NCBI GenBank assembly: GCA_024235755.1
Contig: JACKLV010000017.1
Span: 1-64,000 of the forward strand
Length of the DNA stretch: 64,000 nucleotides
Reading direction: 5' to 3'
From: Burkholderiales bacterium
GTDB lineage: Bacteria > Pseudomonadota > Gammaproteobacteria > Burkholderiales > Nitrosomonadaceae
A model generated the notes under the pieces. The model did not search any database. It saw nothing but the letters and a program-made list of their open reading frames with translations, and was not told the origin of the DNA. The translations under genes and the position numbers were made by a program. This document shows, one piece after another, positions 8,267 through 17,643 of the stretch; the stretch's first letter is position 1, and the number at the start of each line of letters is the position of its first letter.

Positions 8267-11128
8267 ATGCAGCTCGTCTCAGAAACCTCCAGTCAGCAGC
8301 CCATTGCCTCAACCCATGTCATCACAGATATTCATGCCGATCAGCAACGCTATTCACAGTACAAGATTATTCGCCGTAACGGCGCGGTTGTCGCGTTTGA
8401 ACCGGTGAAAATCTCCGTCGCCATGACCAAGGCGTTCATCGCCGTGGATGGCGGACAGGGCGCCGCGTCGGTGCGCGTGCGCGAACTCGTCACGCGTCTA
8501 ACTCAGGATGTCGTCAGCGCGCTGTTGCGCCGCAAACCCGAAAGCGGCACTTTTCATATCGAAGACATCCAGGATCAGGTCGAACTTGCGTTGATGCGCT
8601 CCGGCGAACATGACGTGGCACGCGCCTACGTGCTGTACCGTGAAGAACGCGCCCGCGAACGTGCGCGTCTGAAGGAAAAAAACGCCGCCAAGGCACAGCA
8701 GGAAACGCTGTATGTAACCGACAAGGGACAAAAAATACCGCTGGACCTGGCTCAGTTGACTGCATTGATCGAGTCCTCCTGCACCGGGCTGGGTGATGCA
8801 GTGAATCCCGCCCTGATTCTCAAAGCTACCCTGCGCGAACTGTATGACGGCGTCACCCTTGAGGAAGTCAGAAAGTCCGCAATCATGTCGGCACGGGTCC
8901 TGATTGAGAAAGAACCTGCCTACGGTTTTGTGACCGCGCGCCTGTTGCTCAACAACATCCGTGCTGAAGTCCTTGGCGAAGAGATATCCCACGAAGCCAT
9001 GCAGTCGCAATACGCGACGTACTTCCCGGGTTTTATCAAGCAAGGCATCGAAGCCGGGCTGCTCGACGAGCGCCTGAACCAGTTCGACCTGGCGAAACTG
9101 TCCGACGCACTGCAGGCCGAGCGCGATCTGCAATTTGATTATCTCGGACTGCAAACCCTCTACGACCGCTACTTCCTGCATATCCGTGAAAAACGCATCG
9201 AACTGCCCCAAGCGTTTTTCATGCGCGTCGCTATGGGCTTGGCGCTCAATGAAATCGACCGTGAAACGCGCGCCATCGAGTTTTACCAGGTGCTATCCAG
9301 TTTCGATTTCATGAGTTCGACGCCGACGCTGTTCAATTCCGGCACCTGCCGCTCGCAACTGTCTTCGTGCTATCTCACCACGGTATCCGACGATCTCGAC
9401 GGCATTTACGAAGCGATTAAGGAAAATGCCCTGCTAGCCAAATACGCCGGCGGTCTCGGCAATGATTGGACCGCAGTGCGCGCGATGGGTGCGCGCATCA
9501 AGGGCACCAACGGCAAATCTCAGGGTGTCGTGCCATTCCTCAAAGTAGTGTCGGATACCGCTGTCGCCGTCAATCAGGGTGGCAAACGCAAGGGCGCGGT
9601 ATGCGCCTACCTGGAATGCTGGCATCTGGATATCGAAGAATTCCTCGAATTGCGTAAAAACACCGGCGACGACCGCCGCCGCACGCATGACATGAATACC
9701 GCCACCTGGATTCCGGATCTGTTCATGAAACGCGTCATGGAAGACGACGACTGGACATTGTTCTCGCCTTCCGACGTGCCCGATCTGCATGAAAAATTCG
9801 GCCGCGCATTCGAACAAGCCTATCTGGCGTATGAAGAAAAAACAGAGCGCGGCGAACTGGAATTATTCAAAAAAATTCCGGCCGTACAGCTTTGGCGCAA
9901 AATGCTCAGCATGCTGTTCGAAACCGGCCATCCGTGGATCACCTTCAAGGACCCGTGCAATATTCGTTCGCCGCAGAACCATGTCGGCGTAGTGCACAGT
10001 TCGAATTTATGCACGGAGATCACGCTCAACACCAACGACAAGGAAATCGCCGTCTGCAATCTGGGTTCGGTCAACCTCGTCGCGCACCTGAACAATGGTG
10101 AACTCGATAAAGACAAGCTGAAACGCACCATCCGTACCGCCATGCGCATGCTTGACAACGTCGTCGACATCAATTTCTACGCTGTGCCCAAAGCCAGAAA
10201 CGCCAATCTGAAGCATCGCCCGGTCGGAATGGGTATCATGGGTTTTCAGGATTGCCTGCAGCGCCTCGGCATTCCGTATGCTTCGGCTGAGGCTGTTGAT
10301 TTCGCTGACCGCTCGATGGAAATGGTCGCCTATGAAGCTTACTGGGCATCGAGCGAGCTGGCCAAAGAACGCGGACGCTACAGCAGCTACAAAGGCAGCC
10401 TGTGGGACAGAGGCATACTGCCGCATGAATCGCTCAAGCTGCTGGAAGAAGAACGCGGCGGCTATGTCGAAGCGGATATGTCGGCAACACTCGACTGGGA
10501 AGCGCTGCGCAAACAGATCAAAAAACACGGCATGCGCAATTCAAACTGTCTGGCCATCGCGCCAACCGCGACGATCTCCAACATAATCGGCGTATCTGCG
10601 AGCATCGAACCGACTTATCAAAATCTGTACGTCAAGTCGAACTTATCCGGCGAATTCACTATCACCAACAAATCGCTGGTCAATGAACTGAAGCAACGCA
10701 ACCTGTGGGACGAAGTCATGATCGCCGATCTGAAATACTTTGACGGCGCCGTCAGCAAAATCGACCGCATTCCGGACGACATCCGCGTGCTGTACGCCAC
10801 CGCGTTTGAAATGGACCCGGCCTGGCTCATCGAAGCGGCTGCACGGCGGCAGAAGTGGATTGATCAATCGCAGTCGCTCAATATTTACATTGCGGGCGTA
10901 TCGGGCAAGAAACTCGACGAAACCTACAAACTGGCCTGGCTGCGCGGTTTGAAAACGACGTATTACCTGCGTTCCATGGGTGCGACCGGCGCCGAAAAAT
11001 CGACCGTTCAGGCAGGCTCTCTCAACGCCGTGCCTGCGCATGGCGGTATTTCCGCCAGCAGCCTTGAGACGGCGGTTGAAATCAAATACTGCGCGATTGA
11101 CGACGAAAGTTGCGAATCCTGTCAATAG
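8267..11128 (+). CDS. nrdA: Ribonucleoside-diphosphate reductase class Ia, alpha subunit
   Basis: The large subunit of aerobic ribonucleotide reductase (953 residues), which makes deoxyribonucleotides with NrdB. An ATP-cone domain sits at about residues 26-115 (IIRRNGAVVAFEPVKI) and a second, diverged cone-like region at about 140-235, as in the long NrdA of Pseudomonas. Catalytic residues are visible: SSCYLTTV (about 367) with the redox cysteine, NLCTEI (about 580) with the thiyl-radical Cys and its Glu partner, and the C-terminal shuttle pair in CESCQ. Start: ATG at 8267 after GGGAGAATCG. It lies 59 nt before nrdB and downstream of NrdR boxes. Confidence 0.97.
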   Translation: MQLVSETSSQQPIASTHVITDIHADQQRYSQYKIIRRNGAVVAFEPVKISVAMTKAFIAVDGGQGAASVRVRELVTRLTQDVVSALLRRKPESGTFHIEDIQDQVELALMRSGEHDVARAYVLYREERARERARLKEKNAAKAQQETLYVTDKGQKIPLDLAQLTALIESSCTGLGDAVNPALILKATLRELYDGVTLEEVRKSAIMSARVLIEKEPAYGFVTARLLLNNIRAEVLGEEISHEAMQSQYATYFPGFIKQGIEAGLLDERLNQFDLAKLSDALQAERDLQFDYLGLQTLYDRYFLHIREKRIELPQAFFMRVAMGLALNEIDRETRAIEFYQVLSSFDFMSSTPTLFNSGTCRSQLSSCYLTTVSDDLDGIYEAIKENALLAKYAGGLGNDWTAVRAMGARIKGTNGKSQGVVPFLKVVSDTAVAVNQGGKRKGAVCAYLECWHLDIEEFLELRKNTGDDRRRTHDMNTATWIPDLFMKRVMEDDDWTLFSPSDVPDLHEKFGRAFEQAYLAYEEKTERGELELFKKIPAVQLWRKMLSMLFETGHPWITFKDPCNIRSPQNHVGVVHSSNLCTEITLNTNDKEIAVCNLGSVNLVAHLNNGELDKDKLKRTIRTAMRMLDNVVDINFYAVPKARNANLKHRPVGMGIMGFQDCLQRLGIPYASAEAVDFADRSMEMVAYEAYWASSELAKERGRYSSYKGSLWDRGILPHESLKLLEEERGGYVEADMSATLDWEALRKQIKKHGMRNSNCLAIAPTATISNIIGVSASIEPTYQNLYVKSNLSGEFTITNKSLVNELKQRNLWDEVMIADLKYFDGAVSKIDRIPDDIRVLYATAFEMDPAWLIEAAARRQKWIDQSQSLNIYIAGVSGKKLDETYKLAWLRGLKTTYYLRSMGATGAEKSTVQAGSLNAVPAHGGISASSLETAVEIKYCAIDDESCESCQ

Positions 11129-11187
11129 CCGCACACTGAACGCAAAGATTTGAACACTACGGATTTAATTAAAGAAGGAGTCAAAAC

Positions 11188-12381
11188 ATGCTGACATTTG
11201 AAGACGAACCGTTCCAGCCCAAGAAGCCCGCAAATCCCATGAATTCCGCGAACGCTACGTACGGTCGCCTCGAGACGATGGAAACACTTGCACACAAGAC
11301 AATGGGCGGCATGACGGCGGATGCAGACGATGCCGGCGAACAGCCCGTTGCAGGCAGCGCGCTGCGCCGCGTCAAAGTGGAAGACAAGCGGATCATCAAC
11401 TGCAGCGCCGACGTCAACCAGTTGGTGCCGTTTAAATACAAATGGGCCTGGGACAAATATCTCGCCGCCTGCGCCAACCACTGGATGCCGCAGGAAATCA
11501 ACATGAGCCGCGATATCGCGTTGTGGAAAGACCCCAACGGCCTGACCGAAGACGAGCGCCGCATTGTCAAGCGCAACCTGGGGTTCTTCGTCACCGCCGA
11601 TTCGCTCGCCGCCAATAACATCGTGCTCGGCACCTACCGCCATATCACCAACCCGGAATGCCGCCAGTATCTGCTGCGCCAGGCATTCGAGGAGGCGATT
11701 CATACCCATGCCTATCAATATATCGTCGAATCGCTGGGCCTGAACGAAGGCGAAATTTTCAATGCGTATCATGAAATCGAGTCGATCCGCGACAAGGATG
11801 AATTCCTGATCCCGTTCATCGACACACTGACCGACCCGAACTTCAAGACCGGCACCCTGGAAACCGACCAGCAGCTGCTCAAAAGCCTGATCGTATTCGC
11901 ATGCATCATGGAAGGCATGTTCTTCTATGTCGGCTTTGCGCAGATTCTGGCACTGGGACGGCAAAATAAAATGACCGGCTCGGCGGAGCAGTACCAGTAT
12001 ATTCTGCGCGATGAATCGATGCACTGCAATTTCGGTATCGACGTCATCAACCAGATCAAAATGGAAAATCCGCAGCTTTGGACCAAAGCGTTCCGCGAAG
12101 AAATCCAGGAACTGATCGCCAAGGCCGTCACGCTTGAATACCGTTACGCGGAAGACACCATGCCACGCGGCGTGCTCGGCCTGAACGCGCCGATGTTCAA
12201 GGAATATCTGCGTTACATCGCCAACCGCCGCTGCCAGCAGATCGGCCTGGATGTGCTGTATCCGGAAGCAAATAATCCGTTCCCGTGGATGTCGGAAATG
12301 ATCGACCTGAAAAAAGAGAAGAATTTCTTTGAAACGCGGGTGATTGAGTATCAGACCGGTGGCGCACTCTCCTGGGACTGA
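11188..12381 (+). CDS. nrdB: Ribonucleoside-diphosphate reductase class Ia, beta subunit
   Basis: The small subunit (397 residues) that carries the di-iron tyrosyl radical cofactor. Metal ligands and radical site are visible: EEAIHTHAY holds the Glu-x2-His pair and the radical tyrosine, MEGMFFYVGF the third-helix Glu, and RDESMHCNFG the final Glu and His. An 80-residue N-terminal extension precedes the ferritin-like fold. The ATG at 11188 has a strong ribosome binding site (AAGGAG). Co-transcribed with nrdA, with which it forms the active complex. Confidence 0.97.
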   Translation: MLTFEDEPFQPKKPANPMNSANATYGRLETMETLAHKTMGGMTADADDAGEQPVAGSALRRVKVEDKRIINCSADVNQLVPFKYKWAWDKYLAACANHWMPQEINMSRDIALWKDPNGLTEDERRIVKRNLGFFVTADSLAANNIVLGTYRHITNPECRQYLLRQAFEEAIHTHAYQYIVESLGLNEGEIFNAYHEIESIRDKDEFLIPFIDTLTDPNFKTGTLETDQQLLKSLIVFACIMEGMFFYVGFAQILALGRQNKMTGSAEQYQYILRDESMHCNFGIDVINQIKMENPQLWTKAFREEIQELIAKAVTLEYRYAEDTMPRGVLGLNAPMFKEYLRYIANRRCQQIGLDVLYPEANNPFPWMSEMIDLKKEKNFFETRVIEYQTGGALSWD

Positions 12382-12552
12382 TGAATGCTATTGCGCTTGC
12401 AGTTTCGGCGTTAAAAATTGACTTAAAATGCTCATTTACTGTTTGTAAACTCCGCTTTTTCGTTAATTTTTGCCTTGAAACTGCTGCGCTCATAACGCAT
12501 TCAAACATTGGCCCAAGCAACCAGAAATTCAGAAACGTTAGAGAGGTACGCA

Positions 12553-13968
12553 ATGAACTACCGCGAAGAACGTGACGCCATGGGCGTCGTGCAAGTGCCG
12601 ACAACGGCGCTGTGGGGCGCGCAGACGCAGCGCTCGCTGGAAAACTTCAGGATTTCCGGCGAGCAGATGCCGCCCGCGCTGATTCATGCACTGGCGCAGG
12701 TCAAGCGAAGCGCCGCCACCGTCAATCATGAACTCGGCCTGCTCAACGCGGCGACCACTGCAGCAATTATCCAGGCGGCGGATGAAGTCATCGGCGGCCA
12801 GCATGACGACGAATTTCCGCTGGTGATCTGGCAGACCGGTTCGGGCACGCAGACCAACATGAACATGAACGAAGTGCTCGCCAACCGCGCATCGGAACTG
12901 CTCGGCGGCGAACGCGGCATGGATCGCAAGGTGCATCCCAATGACGACGTCAACAAAGGCCAGTCGTCCAACGATGTATTCCCGACGGCGATGCATGTCG
13001 CCGCCGTGCAAAGTATCCACCACCAGCTGATACCCGCCATTCGGCTGCTGCGCGATACGCTGGCCGAAAAAGCCGAAGCGTTTTCCGAGATCGTCAAAAT
13101 CGGCCGCACGCACCTGCAGGACGCCACGCCGCTCACGCTCGGACAGGAGTTCTCCGGTTATGTCGCGCAGCTCGATCACGGCCTGAAGCATGTTGAGGCC
13201 GTCCTGCCCCATCTTTGTGAACTCGCGCTCGGCGGCACTGCCGTCGGCACCGGGTTGAACGCGCATCCCGAATTTGCCGTGCGCGTGGCCGCGGAAATCA
13301 GCCACCAGACGCAACTGCCGTTCGTCACCGCGCCGAACAAGTTTGAAGCGCTGGCCAGCAACGATGCGCTGGTGCATGCGCACGGCGCATTGAAAACGCT
13401 GGCCGCATCGATGATGAAAATCGCCAACGATGTCCGCTGGCTCGCGTCCGGCCCGCGTTGCGGCATCGGCGAACTGAAAATTCCCGAAAACGAACCCGGC
13501 AGCTCGATCATGCCCGGCAAAGTCAACCCGACTCAGTCGGAAGCCATGACCATGCTGTGCTGCCAGGTCATGGGTAACGACGTGGCGATCAACATGGGCG
13601 GCGCGATGGGTAATTTCGAGCTCAACGTGATGAAACCGTTGATCATCCATAACTTCCTGCACAGCGTGCGTCTGCTCGCCGACGGCATTGCCAGTTTCAA
13701 CGACCACTGCGCCGTGGGCATCGAAGCCAATCGCGACCGTATCGATTTGCTGATGCACAACTCGTTGATGCTGGTCACCGCGCTGAATCCGCACATCGGC
13801 TACGATAAGGCCGCCGAAATCGCCAAAAAGGCGCACCGCGAGGGCATCACGCTTAAAGCCGCCGCACTCGCCACCGGTTATGTCACCGCCACGCAGTTCG
13901 ACGCCTGGGTCGTTCCGCAGAAAATGGTCGGAAAAATGGATGAGCACAAACCATCAATTAACCATTAA
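12553..13968 (+). CDS. fumC: Class II fumarate hydratase
   Basis: Iron-independent fumarase of the TCA cycle (471 residues from this start), interconverting fumarate and malate in the cytoplasm as a homotetramer. The family signature GSSIMPGKVNP is at about residue 315, and GSGTQTNMNMNEV, KVHPNDDVNKGQSSND and the catalytic region around GRTHLQDATPL are all present. I choose ATG at 12553 because GAGAGG lies 7 bp before it and family members begin at this point; an in-frame TTG at 12508 would add 15 poorly conserved residues. The 171 bp after nrdB contain no gene. Confidence 0.96.
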   Translation: MNYREERDAMGVVQVPTTALWGAQTQRSLENFRISGEQMPPALIHALAQVKRSAATVNHELGLLNAATTAAIIQAADEVIGGQHDDEFPLVIWQTGSGTQTNMNMNEVLANRASELLGGERGMDRKVHPNDDVNKGQSSNDVFPTAMHVAAVQSIHHQLIPAIRLLRDTLAEKAEAFSEIVKIGRTHLQDATPLTLGQEFSGYVAQLDHGLKHVEAVLPHLCELALGGTAVGTGLNAHPEFAVRVAAEISHQTQLPFVTAPNKFEALASNDALVHAHGALKTLAASMMKIANDVRWLASGPRCGIGELKIPENEPGSSIMPGKVNPTQSEAMTMLCCQVMGNDVAINMGGAMGNFELNVMKPLIIHNFLHSVRLLADGIASFNDHCAVGIEANRDRIDLLMHNSLMLVTALNPHIGYDKAAEIAKKAHREGITLKAAALATGYVTATQFDAWVVPQKMVGKMDEHKPSINH

Positions 13969-13972
13969 CAAA

Positions 13973-13986
13973 ATGATTTAAATCAC
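13973..13986. promoter_or_regulatory. FNR/CRP-like palindrome
   Basis: ATGATTTAAATCAC is a near-perfect palindrome that matches 8 of the 10 fixed bases of the FNR box (TTGAT-N4-ATCAA). It lies just after the fumC stop and about 80 nt before a small orphan gene. A role in oxygen control of that gene is possible but rests only on this match; AT-rich chance matches are common. Confidence 0.35.
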
Positions 13987-14063
13987 AAAATCAAGTTTGT
14001 AATAAAACCTTAATAATTGAACTCTACACTTGCGCTGTATCTAAAAACATCAAAGGAGAATCT

Positions 14064-14333
14064 ATGTTTTGTTACATCAAGGAATGGCCCAACAAAATGG
14101 CCACGCTCATGACCGCCGACGGCATCGTGCTGTGCACCTGCCAGAACGCCAACGAAGCCCAGCAGGTCTGGCGCGACTGGAAACGGCAGCAGTTCAAACC
14201 GCACTCAACGGAAACAGCCGATGCCGAACTCGAAATTCTGCCTTATTCGCCGACGGTTGGGGAATGGCTGAAGGCGGCTGTAGCGGGGTGTTATGTGTGG
14301 AAGGAAAAAAAGTGGTTAATGAATAAATCTTAA
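14064..14333 (+). CDS. Small conserved-looking protein of unknown function
   Basis: An 89-residue soluble protein with no motif that I recognise. It has an unusual number of aromatic residues (seven Trp) and three Cys, two of them in VLCTCQN, with no signal peptide or membrane segment. A good ribosome binding site (AAAGGAGA, ending 5-6 nt before the ATG) supports translation from 14064. It follows fumC in the same direction after 95 bp that contain an FNR-like palindrome, so it may have its own promoter. Codon use resembles the neighbours. Function not assigned. Confidence 0.65.
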   Translation: MFCYIKEWPNKMATLMTADGIVLCTCQNANEAQQVWRDWKRQQFKPHSTETADAELEILPYSPTVGEWLKAAVAGCYVWKEKKWLMNKS

Positions 14334-14475
14334 ATTTTGTTTTGGGAATTCATCAGCAAAATTTAAGTTGTTATAAATTTATGTCTGGCTGTAATGGTTT
14401 GTAAATAAAAAACTATTTTCCAGCAAAAGATATTATATAGATGATTATTGATCTAATTCTTGTTAGATTCATAAA

Positions 14476-14739
14476 ATGGAAACTACACTACACACAAAAA
14501 AACAAATGATTCTGGGGGCAATTCTTCTTGGGCTGTTGCTATTTCTCTTATATTTTTTAATTTCGAAAATATGGAATGCTTTCATTTCTGTTAATCCCCA
14601 ATTGGGTGCTGGTCTTCTTGCTGCTTCCGCAACAATAATAGTTTCCTTAATTTCTGTTTTGGTATCTAAGCATCTTGAAAGAAGATCTGTAATCCTTGCA
14701 CATCTACGAGAAAAGAAAATGTTCAGCCTATCAAACTGA
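14476..14739 (+). CDS. Small two-helix membrane protein, probably C-terminally truncated
   Basis: An 87-residue protein with two hydrophobic segments (about residues 11-33 and 44-63) followed by a charged stretch SKHLERRSVILAHLREKK. The layout resembles the N-terminus of longer bacterial membrane proteins in which this charged helix leads into a cytosolic domain; here the frame stops 6 residues later and AT-rich, apparently non-coding DNA follows. I infer that it is the surviving 5' part of a larger gene at the edge of the decayed region, but an intact small gene cannot be excluded. Confidence 0.4.
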   Translation: METTLHTKKQMILGAILLGLLLFLLYFLISKIWNAFISVNPQLGAGLLAASATIIVSLISVLVSKHLERRSVILAHLREKKMFSLSN

Positions 14740-15510
14740 AAATATCGTTTATGATACAACTAGGTTCTCAATTAAGCTATCGATATGCACTGCAAGCCAG
14801 AATTTGTAGTCGAAATTTATTATCAGCGTGTCATATATCTGAGGTACTTGTAAATCAACCTGAAGCACTCTCGGTGCTGAAAATGGCCATACAAATAGGT
14901 CAATGTTGATGCATATGATCACGCCGTATTTCGGACTCAGGTTTTGCGTTGACGAAGAATGCAAACGATATTGTATCCTCGAATACAATGCCAAGCGTAT
15001 AAAGGGGATCCAAGGTTTATACCACTCTTGATGCTTTGGCGCTCCAACTAATTTACCTGGGATAGTATAACGGCTGATGTTGCGTCATTGCACTCGTCGA
15101 AAGATCTCCAACAGCAAAAGTCGGTGGGGTGGAACATCTTAAACCCATACGAAGTCTTATAAGCGACGCAAGTAGGATTGTGGTAAGCTTTGCGCGAGCC
15201 AACAGTTTTTCGAGCAGAACACGTCTCGGACATACAGCACAATACTGCCTTGTTGATAGACATTCTCTACAATGTGGCGTAATCCGGACGGTTATCCTTT
15301 GCCATGCATAAACACGACGGTAGCCAGAACTTGTAAAAGGAGCTCATCGGCAAACGTATCTTTTTACCGCAGTGAATGACTCTGTGTTCCGGCAACGCCA
15401 TTATGTCTACTGAACGGAATTGTTTTCTCCGGCGAAGCTTGGTCAGAGCCGGCTCACCAGCAATGAGGCGTGGCATCCGTTTTATATTGATCCAATTTAT
15501 CGTAGTGGGG
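14740..15510. other. Decayed region without a supportable gene
   Basis: About 770 bp between the truncated membrane protein and the IS110-type fragment. Only short open frames are present, none with a recognisable protein, and several lack any ribosome binding site. Its position suggests debris of an insertion sequence and of the gene or genes it landed in, but I could not match any of it. Confidence 0.5.
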
Positions 15511-15741
15511 TTACCCGAATTTTGCGCACATTAAGCGTTTGGCCGGAACAATGCATCGAATTTGCCAGTAATGCGCGCCTCCACAGGCTTCGATACCGAT
15601 CAAACTAGTCGGATAATTTGCGAAAAATGCCAACAACTCATTCCGCTTCAGCTTCTTCTTGATCGCTTTTGTGTCTACACCCATACTGTAAAAGTGAAAT
15701 ACATTTTTTGCGATGTCTAATCCAACTACGCTATTATTCAT
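15511..15741 (-). pseudogene. IS110/IS1111-type transposase, N-terminal fragment
   Basis: The 76-residue frame begins MNNSVVGLDIAKNVFH and continues to LIGIEACGGAHYW, the hallmarks of the DEDD (RuvC-like) transposase domain of the IS110 family, with the first catalytic Asp in GLDIAK and the Glu in IEACGGAHYW. After about residue 60 the sequence no longer resembles the family and stops. A full transposase is about 320-400 residues, so the element is dead. An inverted repeat just upstream of the start (15744-15811) may be the element's end. Confidence 0.8.
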
Positions 15742-15743
15742 TG

Positions 15744-15811
15744 TGGACTCCTCTTTTATTCCGTTCTTGATAAGTGGTGCATTATGACACCGTCGAAAAG
15801 AGAGGAGTCCA
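15744..15811. repeat. Inverted repeat at the 5' side of the IS110-like fragment
   Basis: TGGACTCCTCTTTT (15744-15757) is repeated in inverse as AAAAGAGAGGAGTCCA (15796-15811), with a 2-bp insertion in the second arm. A smaller hairpin GGTG/CACC lies between the arms. The position, next to the transposase start, suggests a terminal or subterminal repeat of the element or a fold involved in its recombination. Confidence 0.55.
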
Positions 15812-15859
15812 TATCATCAACCTACATGTCATACATGACATCCAAATGCTTGCAAACAT

Positions 15860-16543
15860 TCAGTCCAGTCCGCAATTAAGTTGCATATTCAGTGTATCCG
15901 TCGTGGCTGCAAAGCGGTCTTTCCAGTATTTGAAAGCCGCGTCTTCACGGGCTTCTGCACCGTCTTCACCCAGATCGCAACTATGTGCAAACTCATGCGC
16001 CAAGAGCGATGCATAGCAGGCGCGCCGGTCTGCTTGGTCTAATCCTGCTATTTTCGTGAGAAATTGCGGATAAATCTTGATTTTCTTGGTAAAAGGCGAA
16101 GACCAGCCGTTTAAACAGTCGCCATTATTTTTACATTTATCGGCTGGCATGCATTTGACCTTTCCGTTCTTCGAGAACCGGTTTTTTGTGCAGTTTCCCA
16201 GGTTGGCGCCTGTTTCTGCTTCAACCAGCTTGTCAAAGTTTTCCCAGTCATCCGCAATATTCCAGGCAACCGCATTAATATCTTTTTCTTGCGTAGCATT
16301 GCAATCAATCACTTTCAGGTCGATTGTCGTGCCGGATGAGCCGGAAGTCGAGCCAGCATTCGATCCAGCAGTGTCATTGAATCCATCGCAATCAATACCC
16401 TGACAGGTTTCTCCGGTATCAGGGTTTTCCATACCAGCCTGAACTGGATTCCATATTAACGCTGCAAGAACAAAAAACAGACAACCGGCATAAATCCGTG
16501 TCCATTCAGAAAATTTCAGTATAGTTTGATTGATCCTATTCAT
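15860..16543 (-). CDS. Secreted protein with a zinc-peptidase-like HExxH motif
   Basis: A 227-residue protein with an N-terminal signal sequence (hydrophobic core about residues 16-32, cleavage probably after PVQA), a Gly/Ser-rich linker around residues 60-75 and a cysteine-rich body. Near the C-terminus LLAHEFAHSCDLG holds an HExxH motif, followed 13 residues after the second His by a Glu in AEAREDAAF, the layout of gluzincin-type metallopeptidases. Eight to nine cysteines suggest disulfides in the periplasm or outside the cell. I take ATG at 16543 because GGAGGC lies 7 bp before it; a GTG seven codons upstream is less likely. Exact family not recognised. Confidence 0.75.
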   Translation of the reverse strand: MNRINQTILKFSEWTRIYAGCLFFVLAALIWNPVQAGMENPDTGETCQGIDCDGFNDTAGSNAGSTSGSSGTTIDLKVIDCNATQEKDINAVAWNIADDWENFDKLVEAETGANLGNCTKNRFSKNGKVKCMPADKCKNNGDCLNGWSSPFTKKIKIYPQFLTKIAGLDQADRRACYASLLAHEFAHSCDLGEDGAEAREDAAFKYWKDRFAATTDTLNMQLNCGLD

Positions 16544-17073
16544 GATCGCTGCCTCCGAGTTCACTGTAAACGCAACGGGCTTAAAATAGCGTCTGTCGGC
16601 ACAAATGCGATTTGGTTTTTGATCGCTAATAATGACGTATGACGCACCCTCACGCAGACCTATGAACCAATGCTATCCCAAATGCAAATAATATTCTGTG
16701 ACTTTTATCACTGGGATAACTCACGTATTCATTCGACGCGGACAATGTAAACGGAGGCGCACAAAATGGGAACTGGTCCGCGACCAGACGCGCGCAGACA
16801 GGACAAGTTCATAAACAAGGCATAAAAAAACTTGAGTTCTCAGGTATCAAATCAAGCTGTAATAACAGCTGTTAGAATGACTACACGCTGCTTAGATCAT
16901 CTAAAAATATCCTAATGTTGGTACCCATATCGCCAATATCGATAAGTAAAACGGAACGCATATCAACGATTGATTGACTTTCTTTAGCCGACAGCCGGCA
17001 ATCCAACAATTTATTGTGATTGGGTGCTATCTAGGTATATATTAGAATCTATAATATTTTATGGACTTAGACG
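16544..17073. other. Intergenic region, no gene seen
   Basis: About 530 bp between the divergent secreted-peptidase gene and parD. No supportable open frame. A TATAAT at 17050-17055, about 19 bp before the parD ATG, could be its -10 box, but no good -35 box is spaced from it. Confidence 0.4.
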
Positions 17074-17343
17074 ATGACAAAACAATCTGTTAACTTTACG
17101 CCACCAAACGATGACTGGCTTAATGCAAAAGTGGCGAGCAAGGAATATCCCAATAAGACGGATATCATTAACGATCTCATTCGCCGCGAACGGGAACGGG
17201 AAGAAAAATTCAAGATTCTTAAGGCGGCGATTGAGAAAGGATTGGCTAGTGATATTACCGACGATAACGTACTTGATATTATGCAGCGTGTAGAGAAGAG
17301 AATGATAGAAAATGGCACGTTACCGGATACAAGCCGAGGCTAA
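17074..17343 (+). CDS. parD: ParD-type ribbon-helix-helix antitoxin
   Basis: An 89-residue protein whose N-terminal SVNFTPPNDDWLNAKVAS is a ribbon-helix-helix DNA-binding segment, followed by a charged helical tail (RREREREEKFKILKAAIEKG) of the kind that wraps the ParE toxin. Such antitoxins repress their own operon and neutralise ParE, a gyrase poison. The stop overlaps the next gene's start by 32 nt, as is usual in parDE operons. Because the toxin gene beside it is frameshifted, the antitoxin may be a leftover without a target. Confidence 0.85.
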   Translation: MTKQSVNFTPPNDDWLNAKVASKEYPNKTDIINDLIRREREREEKFKILKAAIEKGLASDITDDNVLDIMQRVEKRMIENGTLPDTSRG

Positions 17344-17601
17344 TGCCGACATTGATAAAATCTATGTTGATGGGATAGAAGGTGGGGACTGGCACAAGCC
17401 AGAAACTACTTACTTGGCCTGCACGAGCGTTTTAAGTTTTTGGCCGATAACCCAAACACCGGTGTCAATTCAGATGAGCTCTTACCCGGTTTGCAACGGT
17501 TTCGTTATGGCCGTCATGTCATATTCTTTACCAATACAAACGATGAAATTTTGATTGTTCGTGTTCTGGGTGAAGAAATGGATTTTGAACGCCATTTATA
17601 A
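17312..17601 (+). pseudogene. parE: ParE-family toxin with a -1 frameshift
   Basis: The frame from ATG 17312 encodes a ParE start (MARYRIQAEANADIDKIY) but leaves the family after about residue 23. The frame that ends at 17601 then supplies the rest: WGLAQARNYLLGLHERF, FRYGRHVIFF and the C-terminal MDFERHL typical of ParE/RelE toxins. The break lies at 17381-17387 (GGTGGGG); one added G would restore a full protein of about 96 residues. Either the toxin is inactivated or the assembly lacks one base of a G-rich run. If intact it would be a gyrase-directed toxin paired with the upstream ParD. Confidence 0.85.
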
Positions 17602-17643
17602 TTTTAACTACTAAACTGATCGCAGAAAGGACCAAAAACGCTC

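Noticed and set aside
12508..12552. TTG start of fumC fifteen codons upstream
   Set aside because: The ATG at 12553 has a ribosome binding site and fits the family length.
12538..13947. 469-codon minus-strand frame opposite fumC
   Set aside because: Typical antisense open frame over a GC-rich conserved gene.
15048..15476. Two minus-strand frames of about 70 codons in the decayed region
   Set aside because: No ribosome binding site and no similarity that I recognise; I could not connect them convincingly with the IS110 transposase downstream of its fragment.
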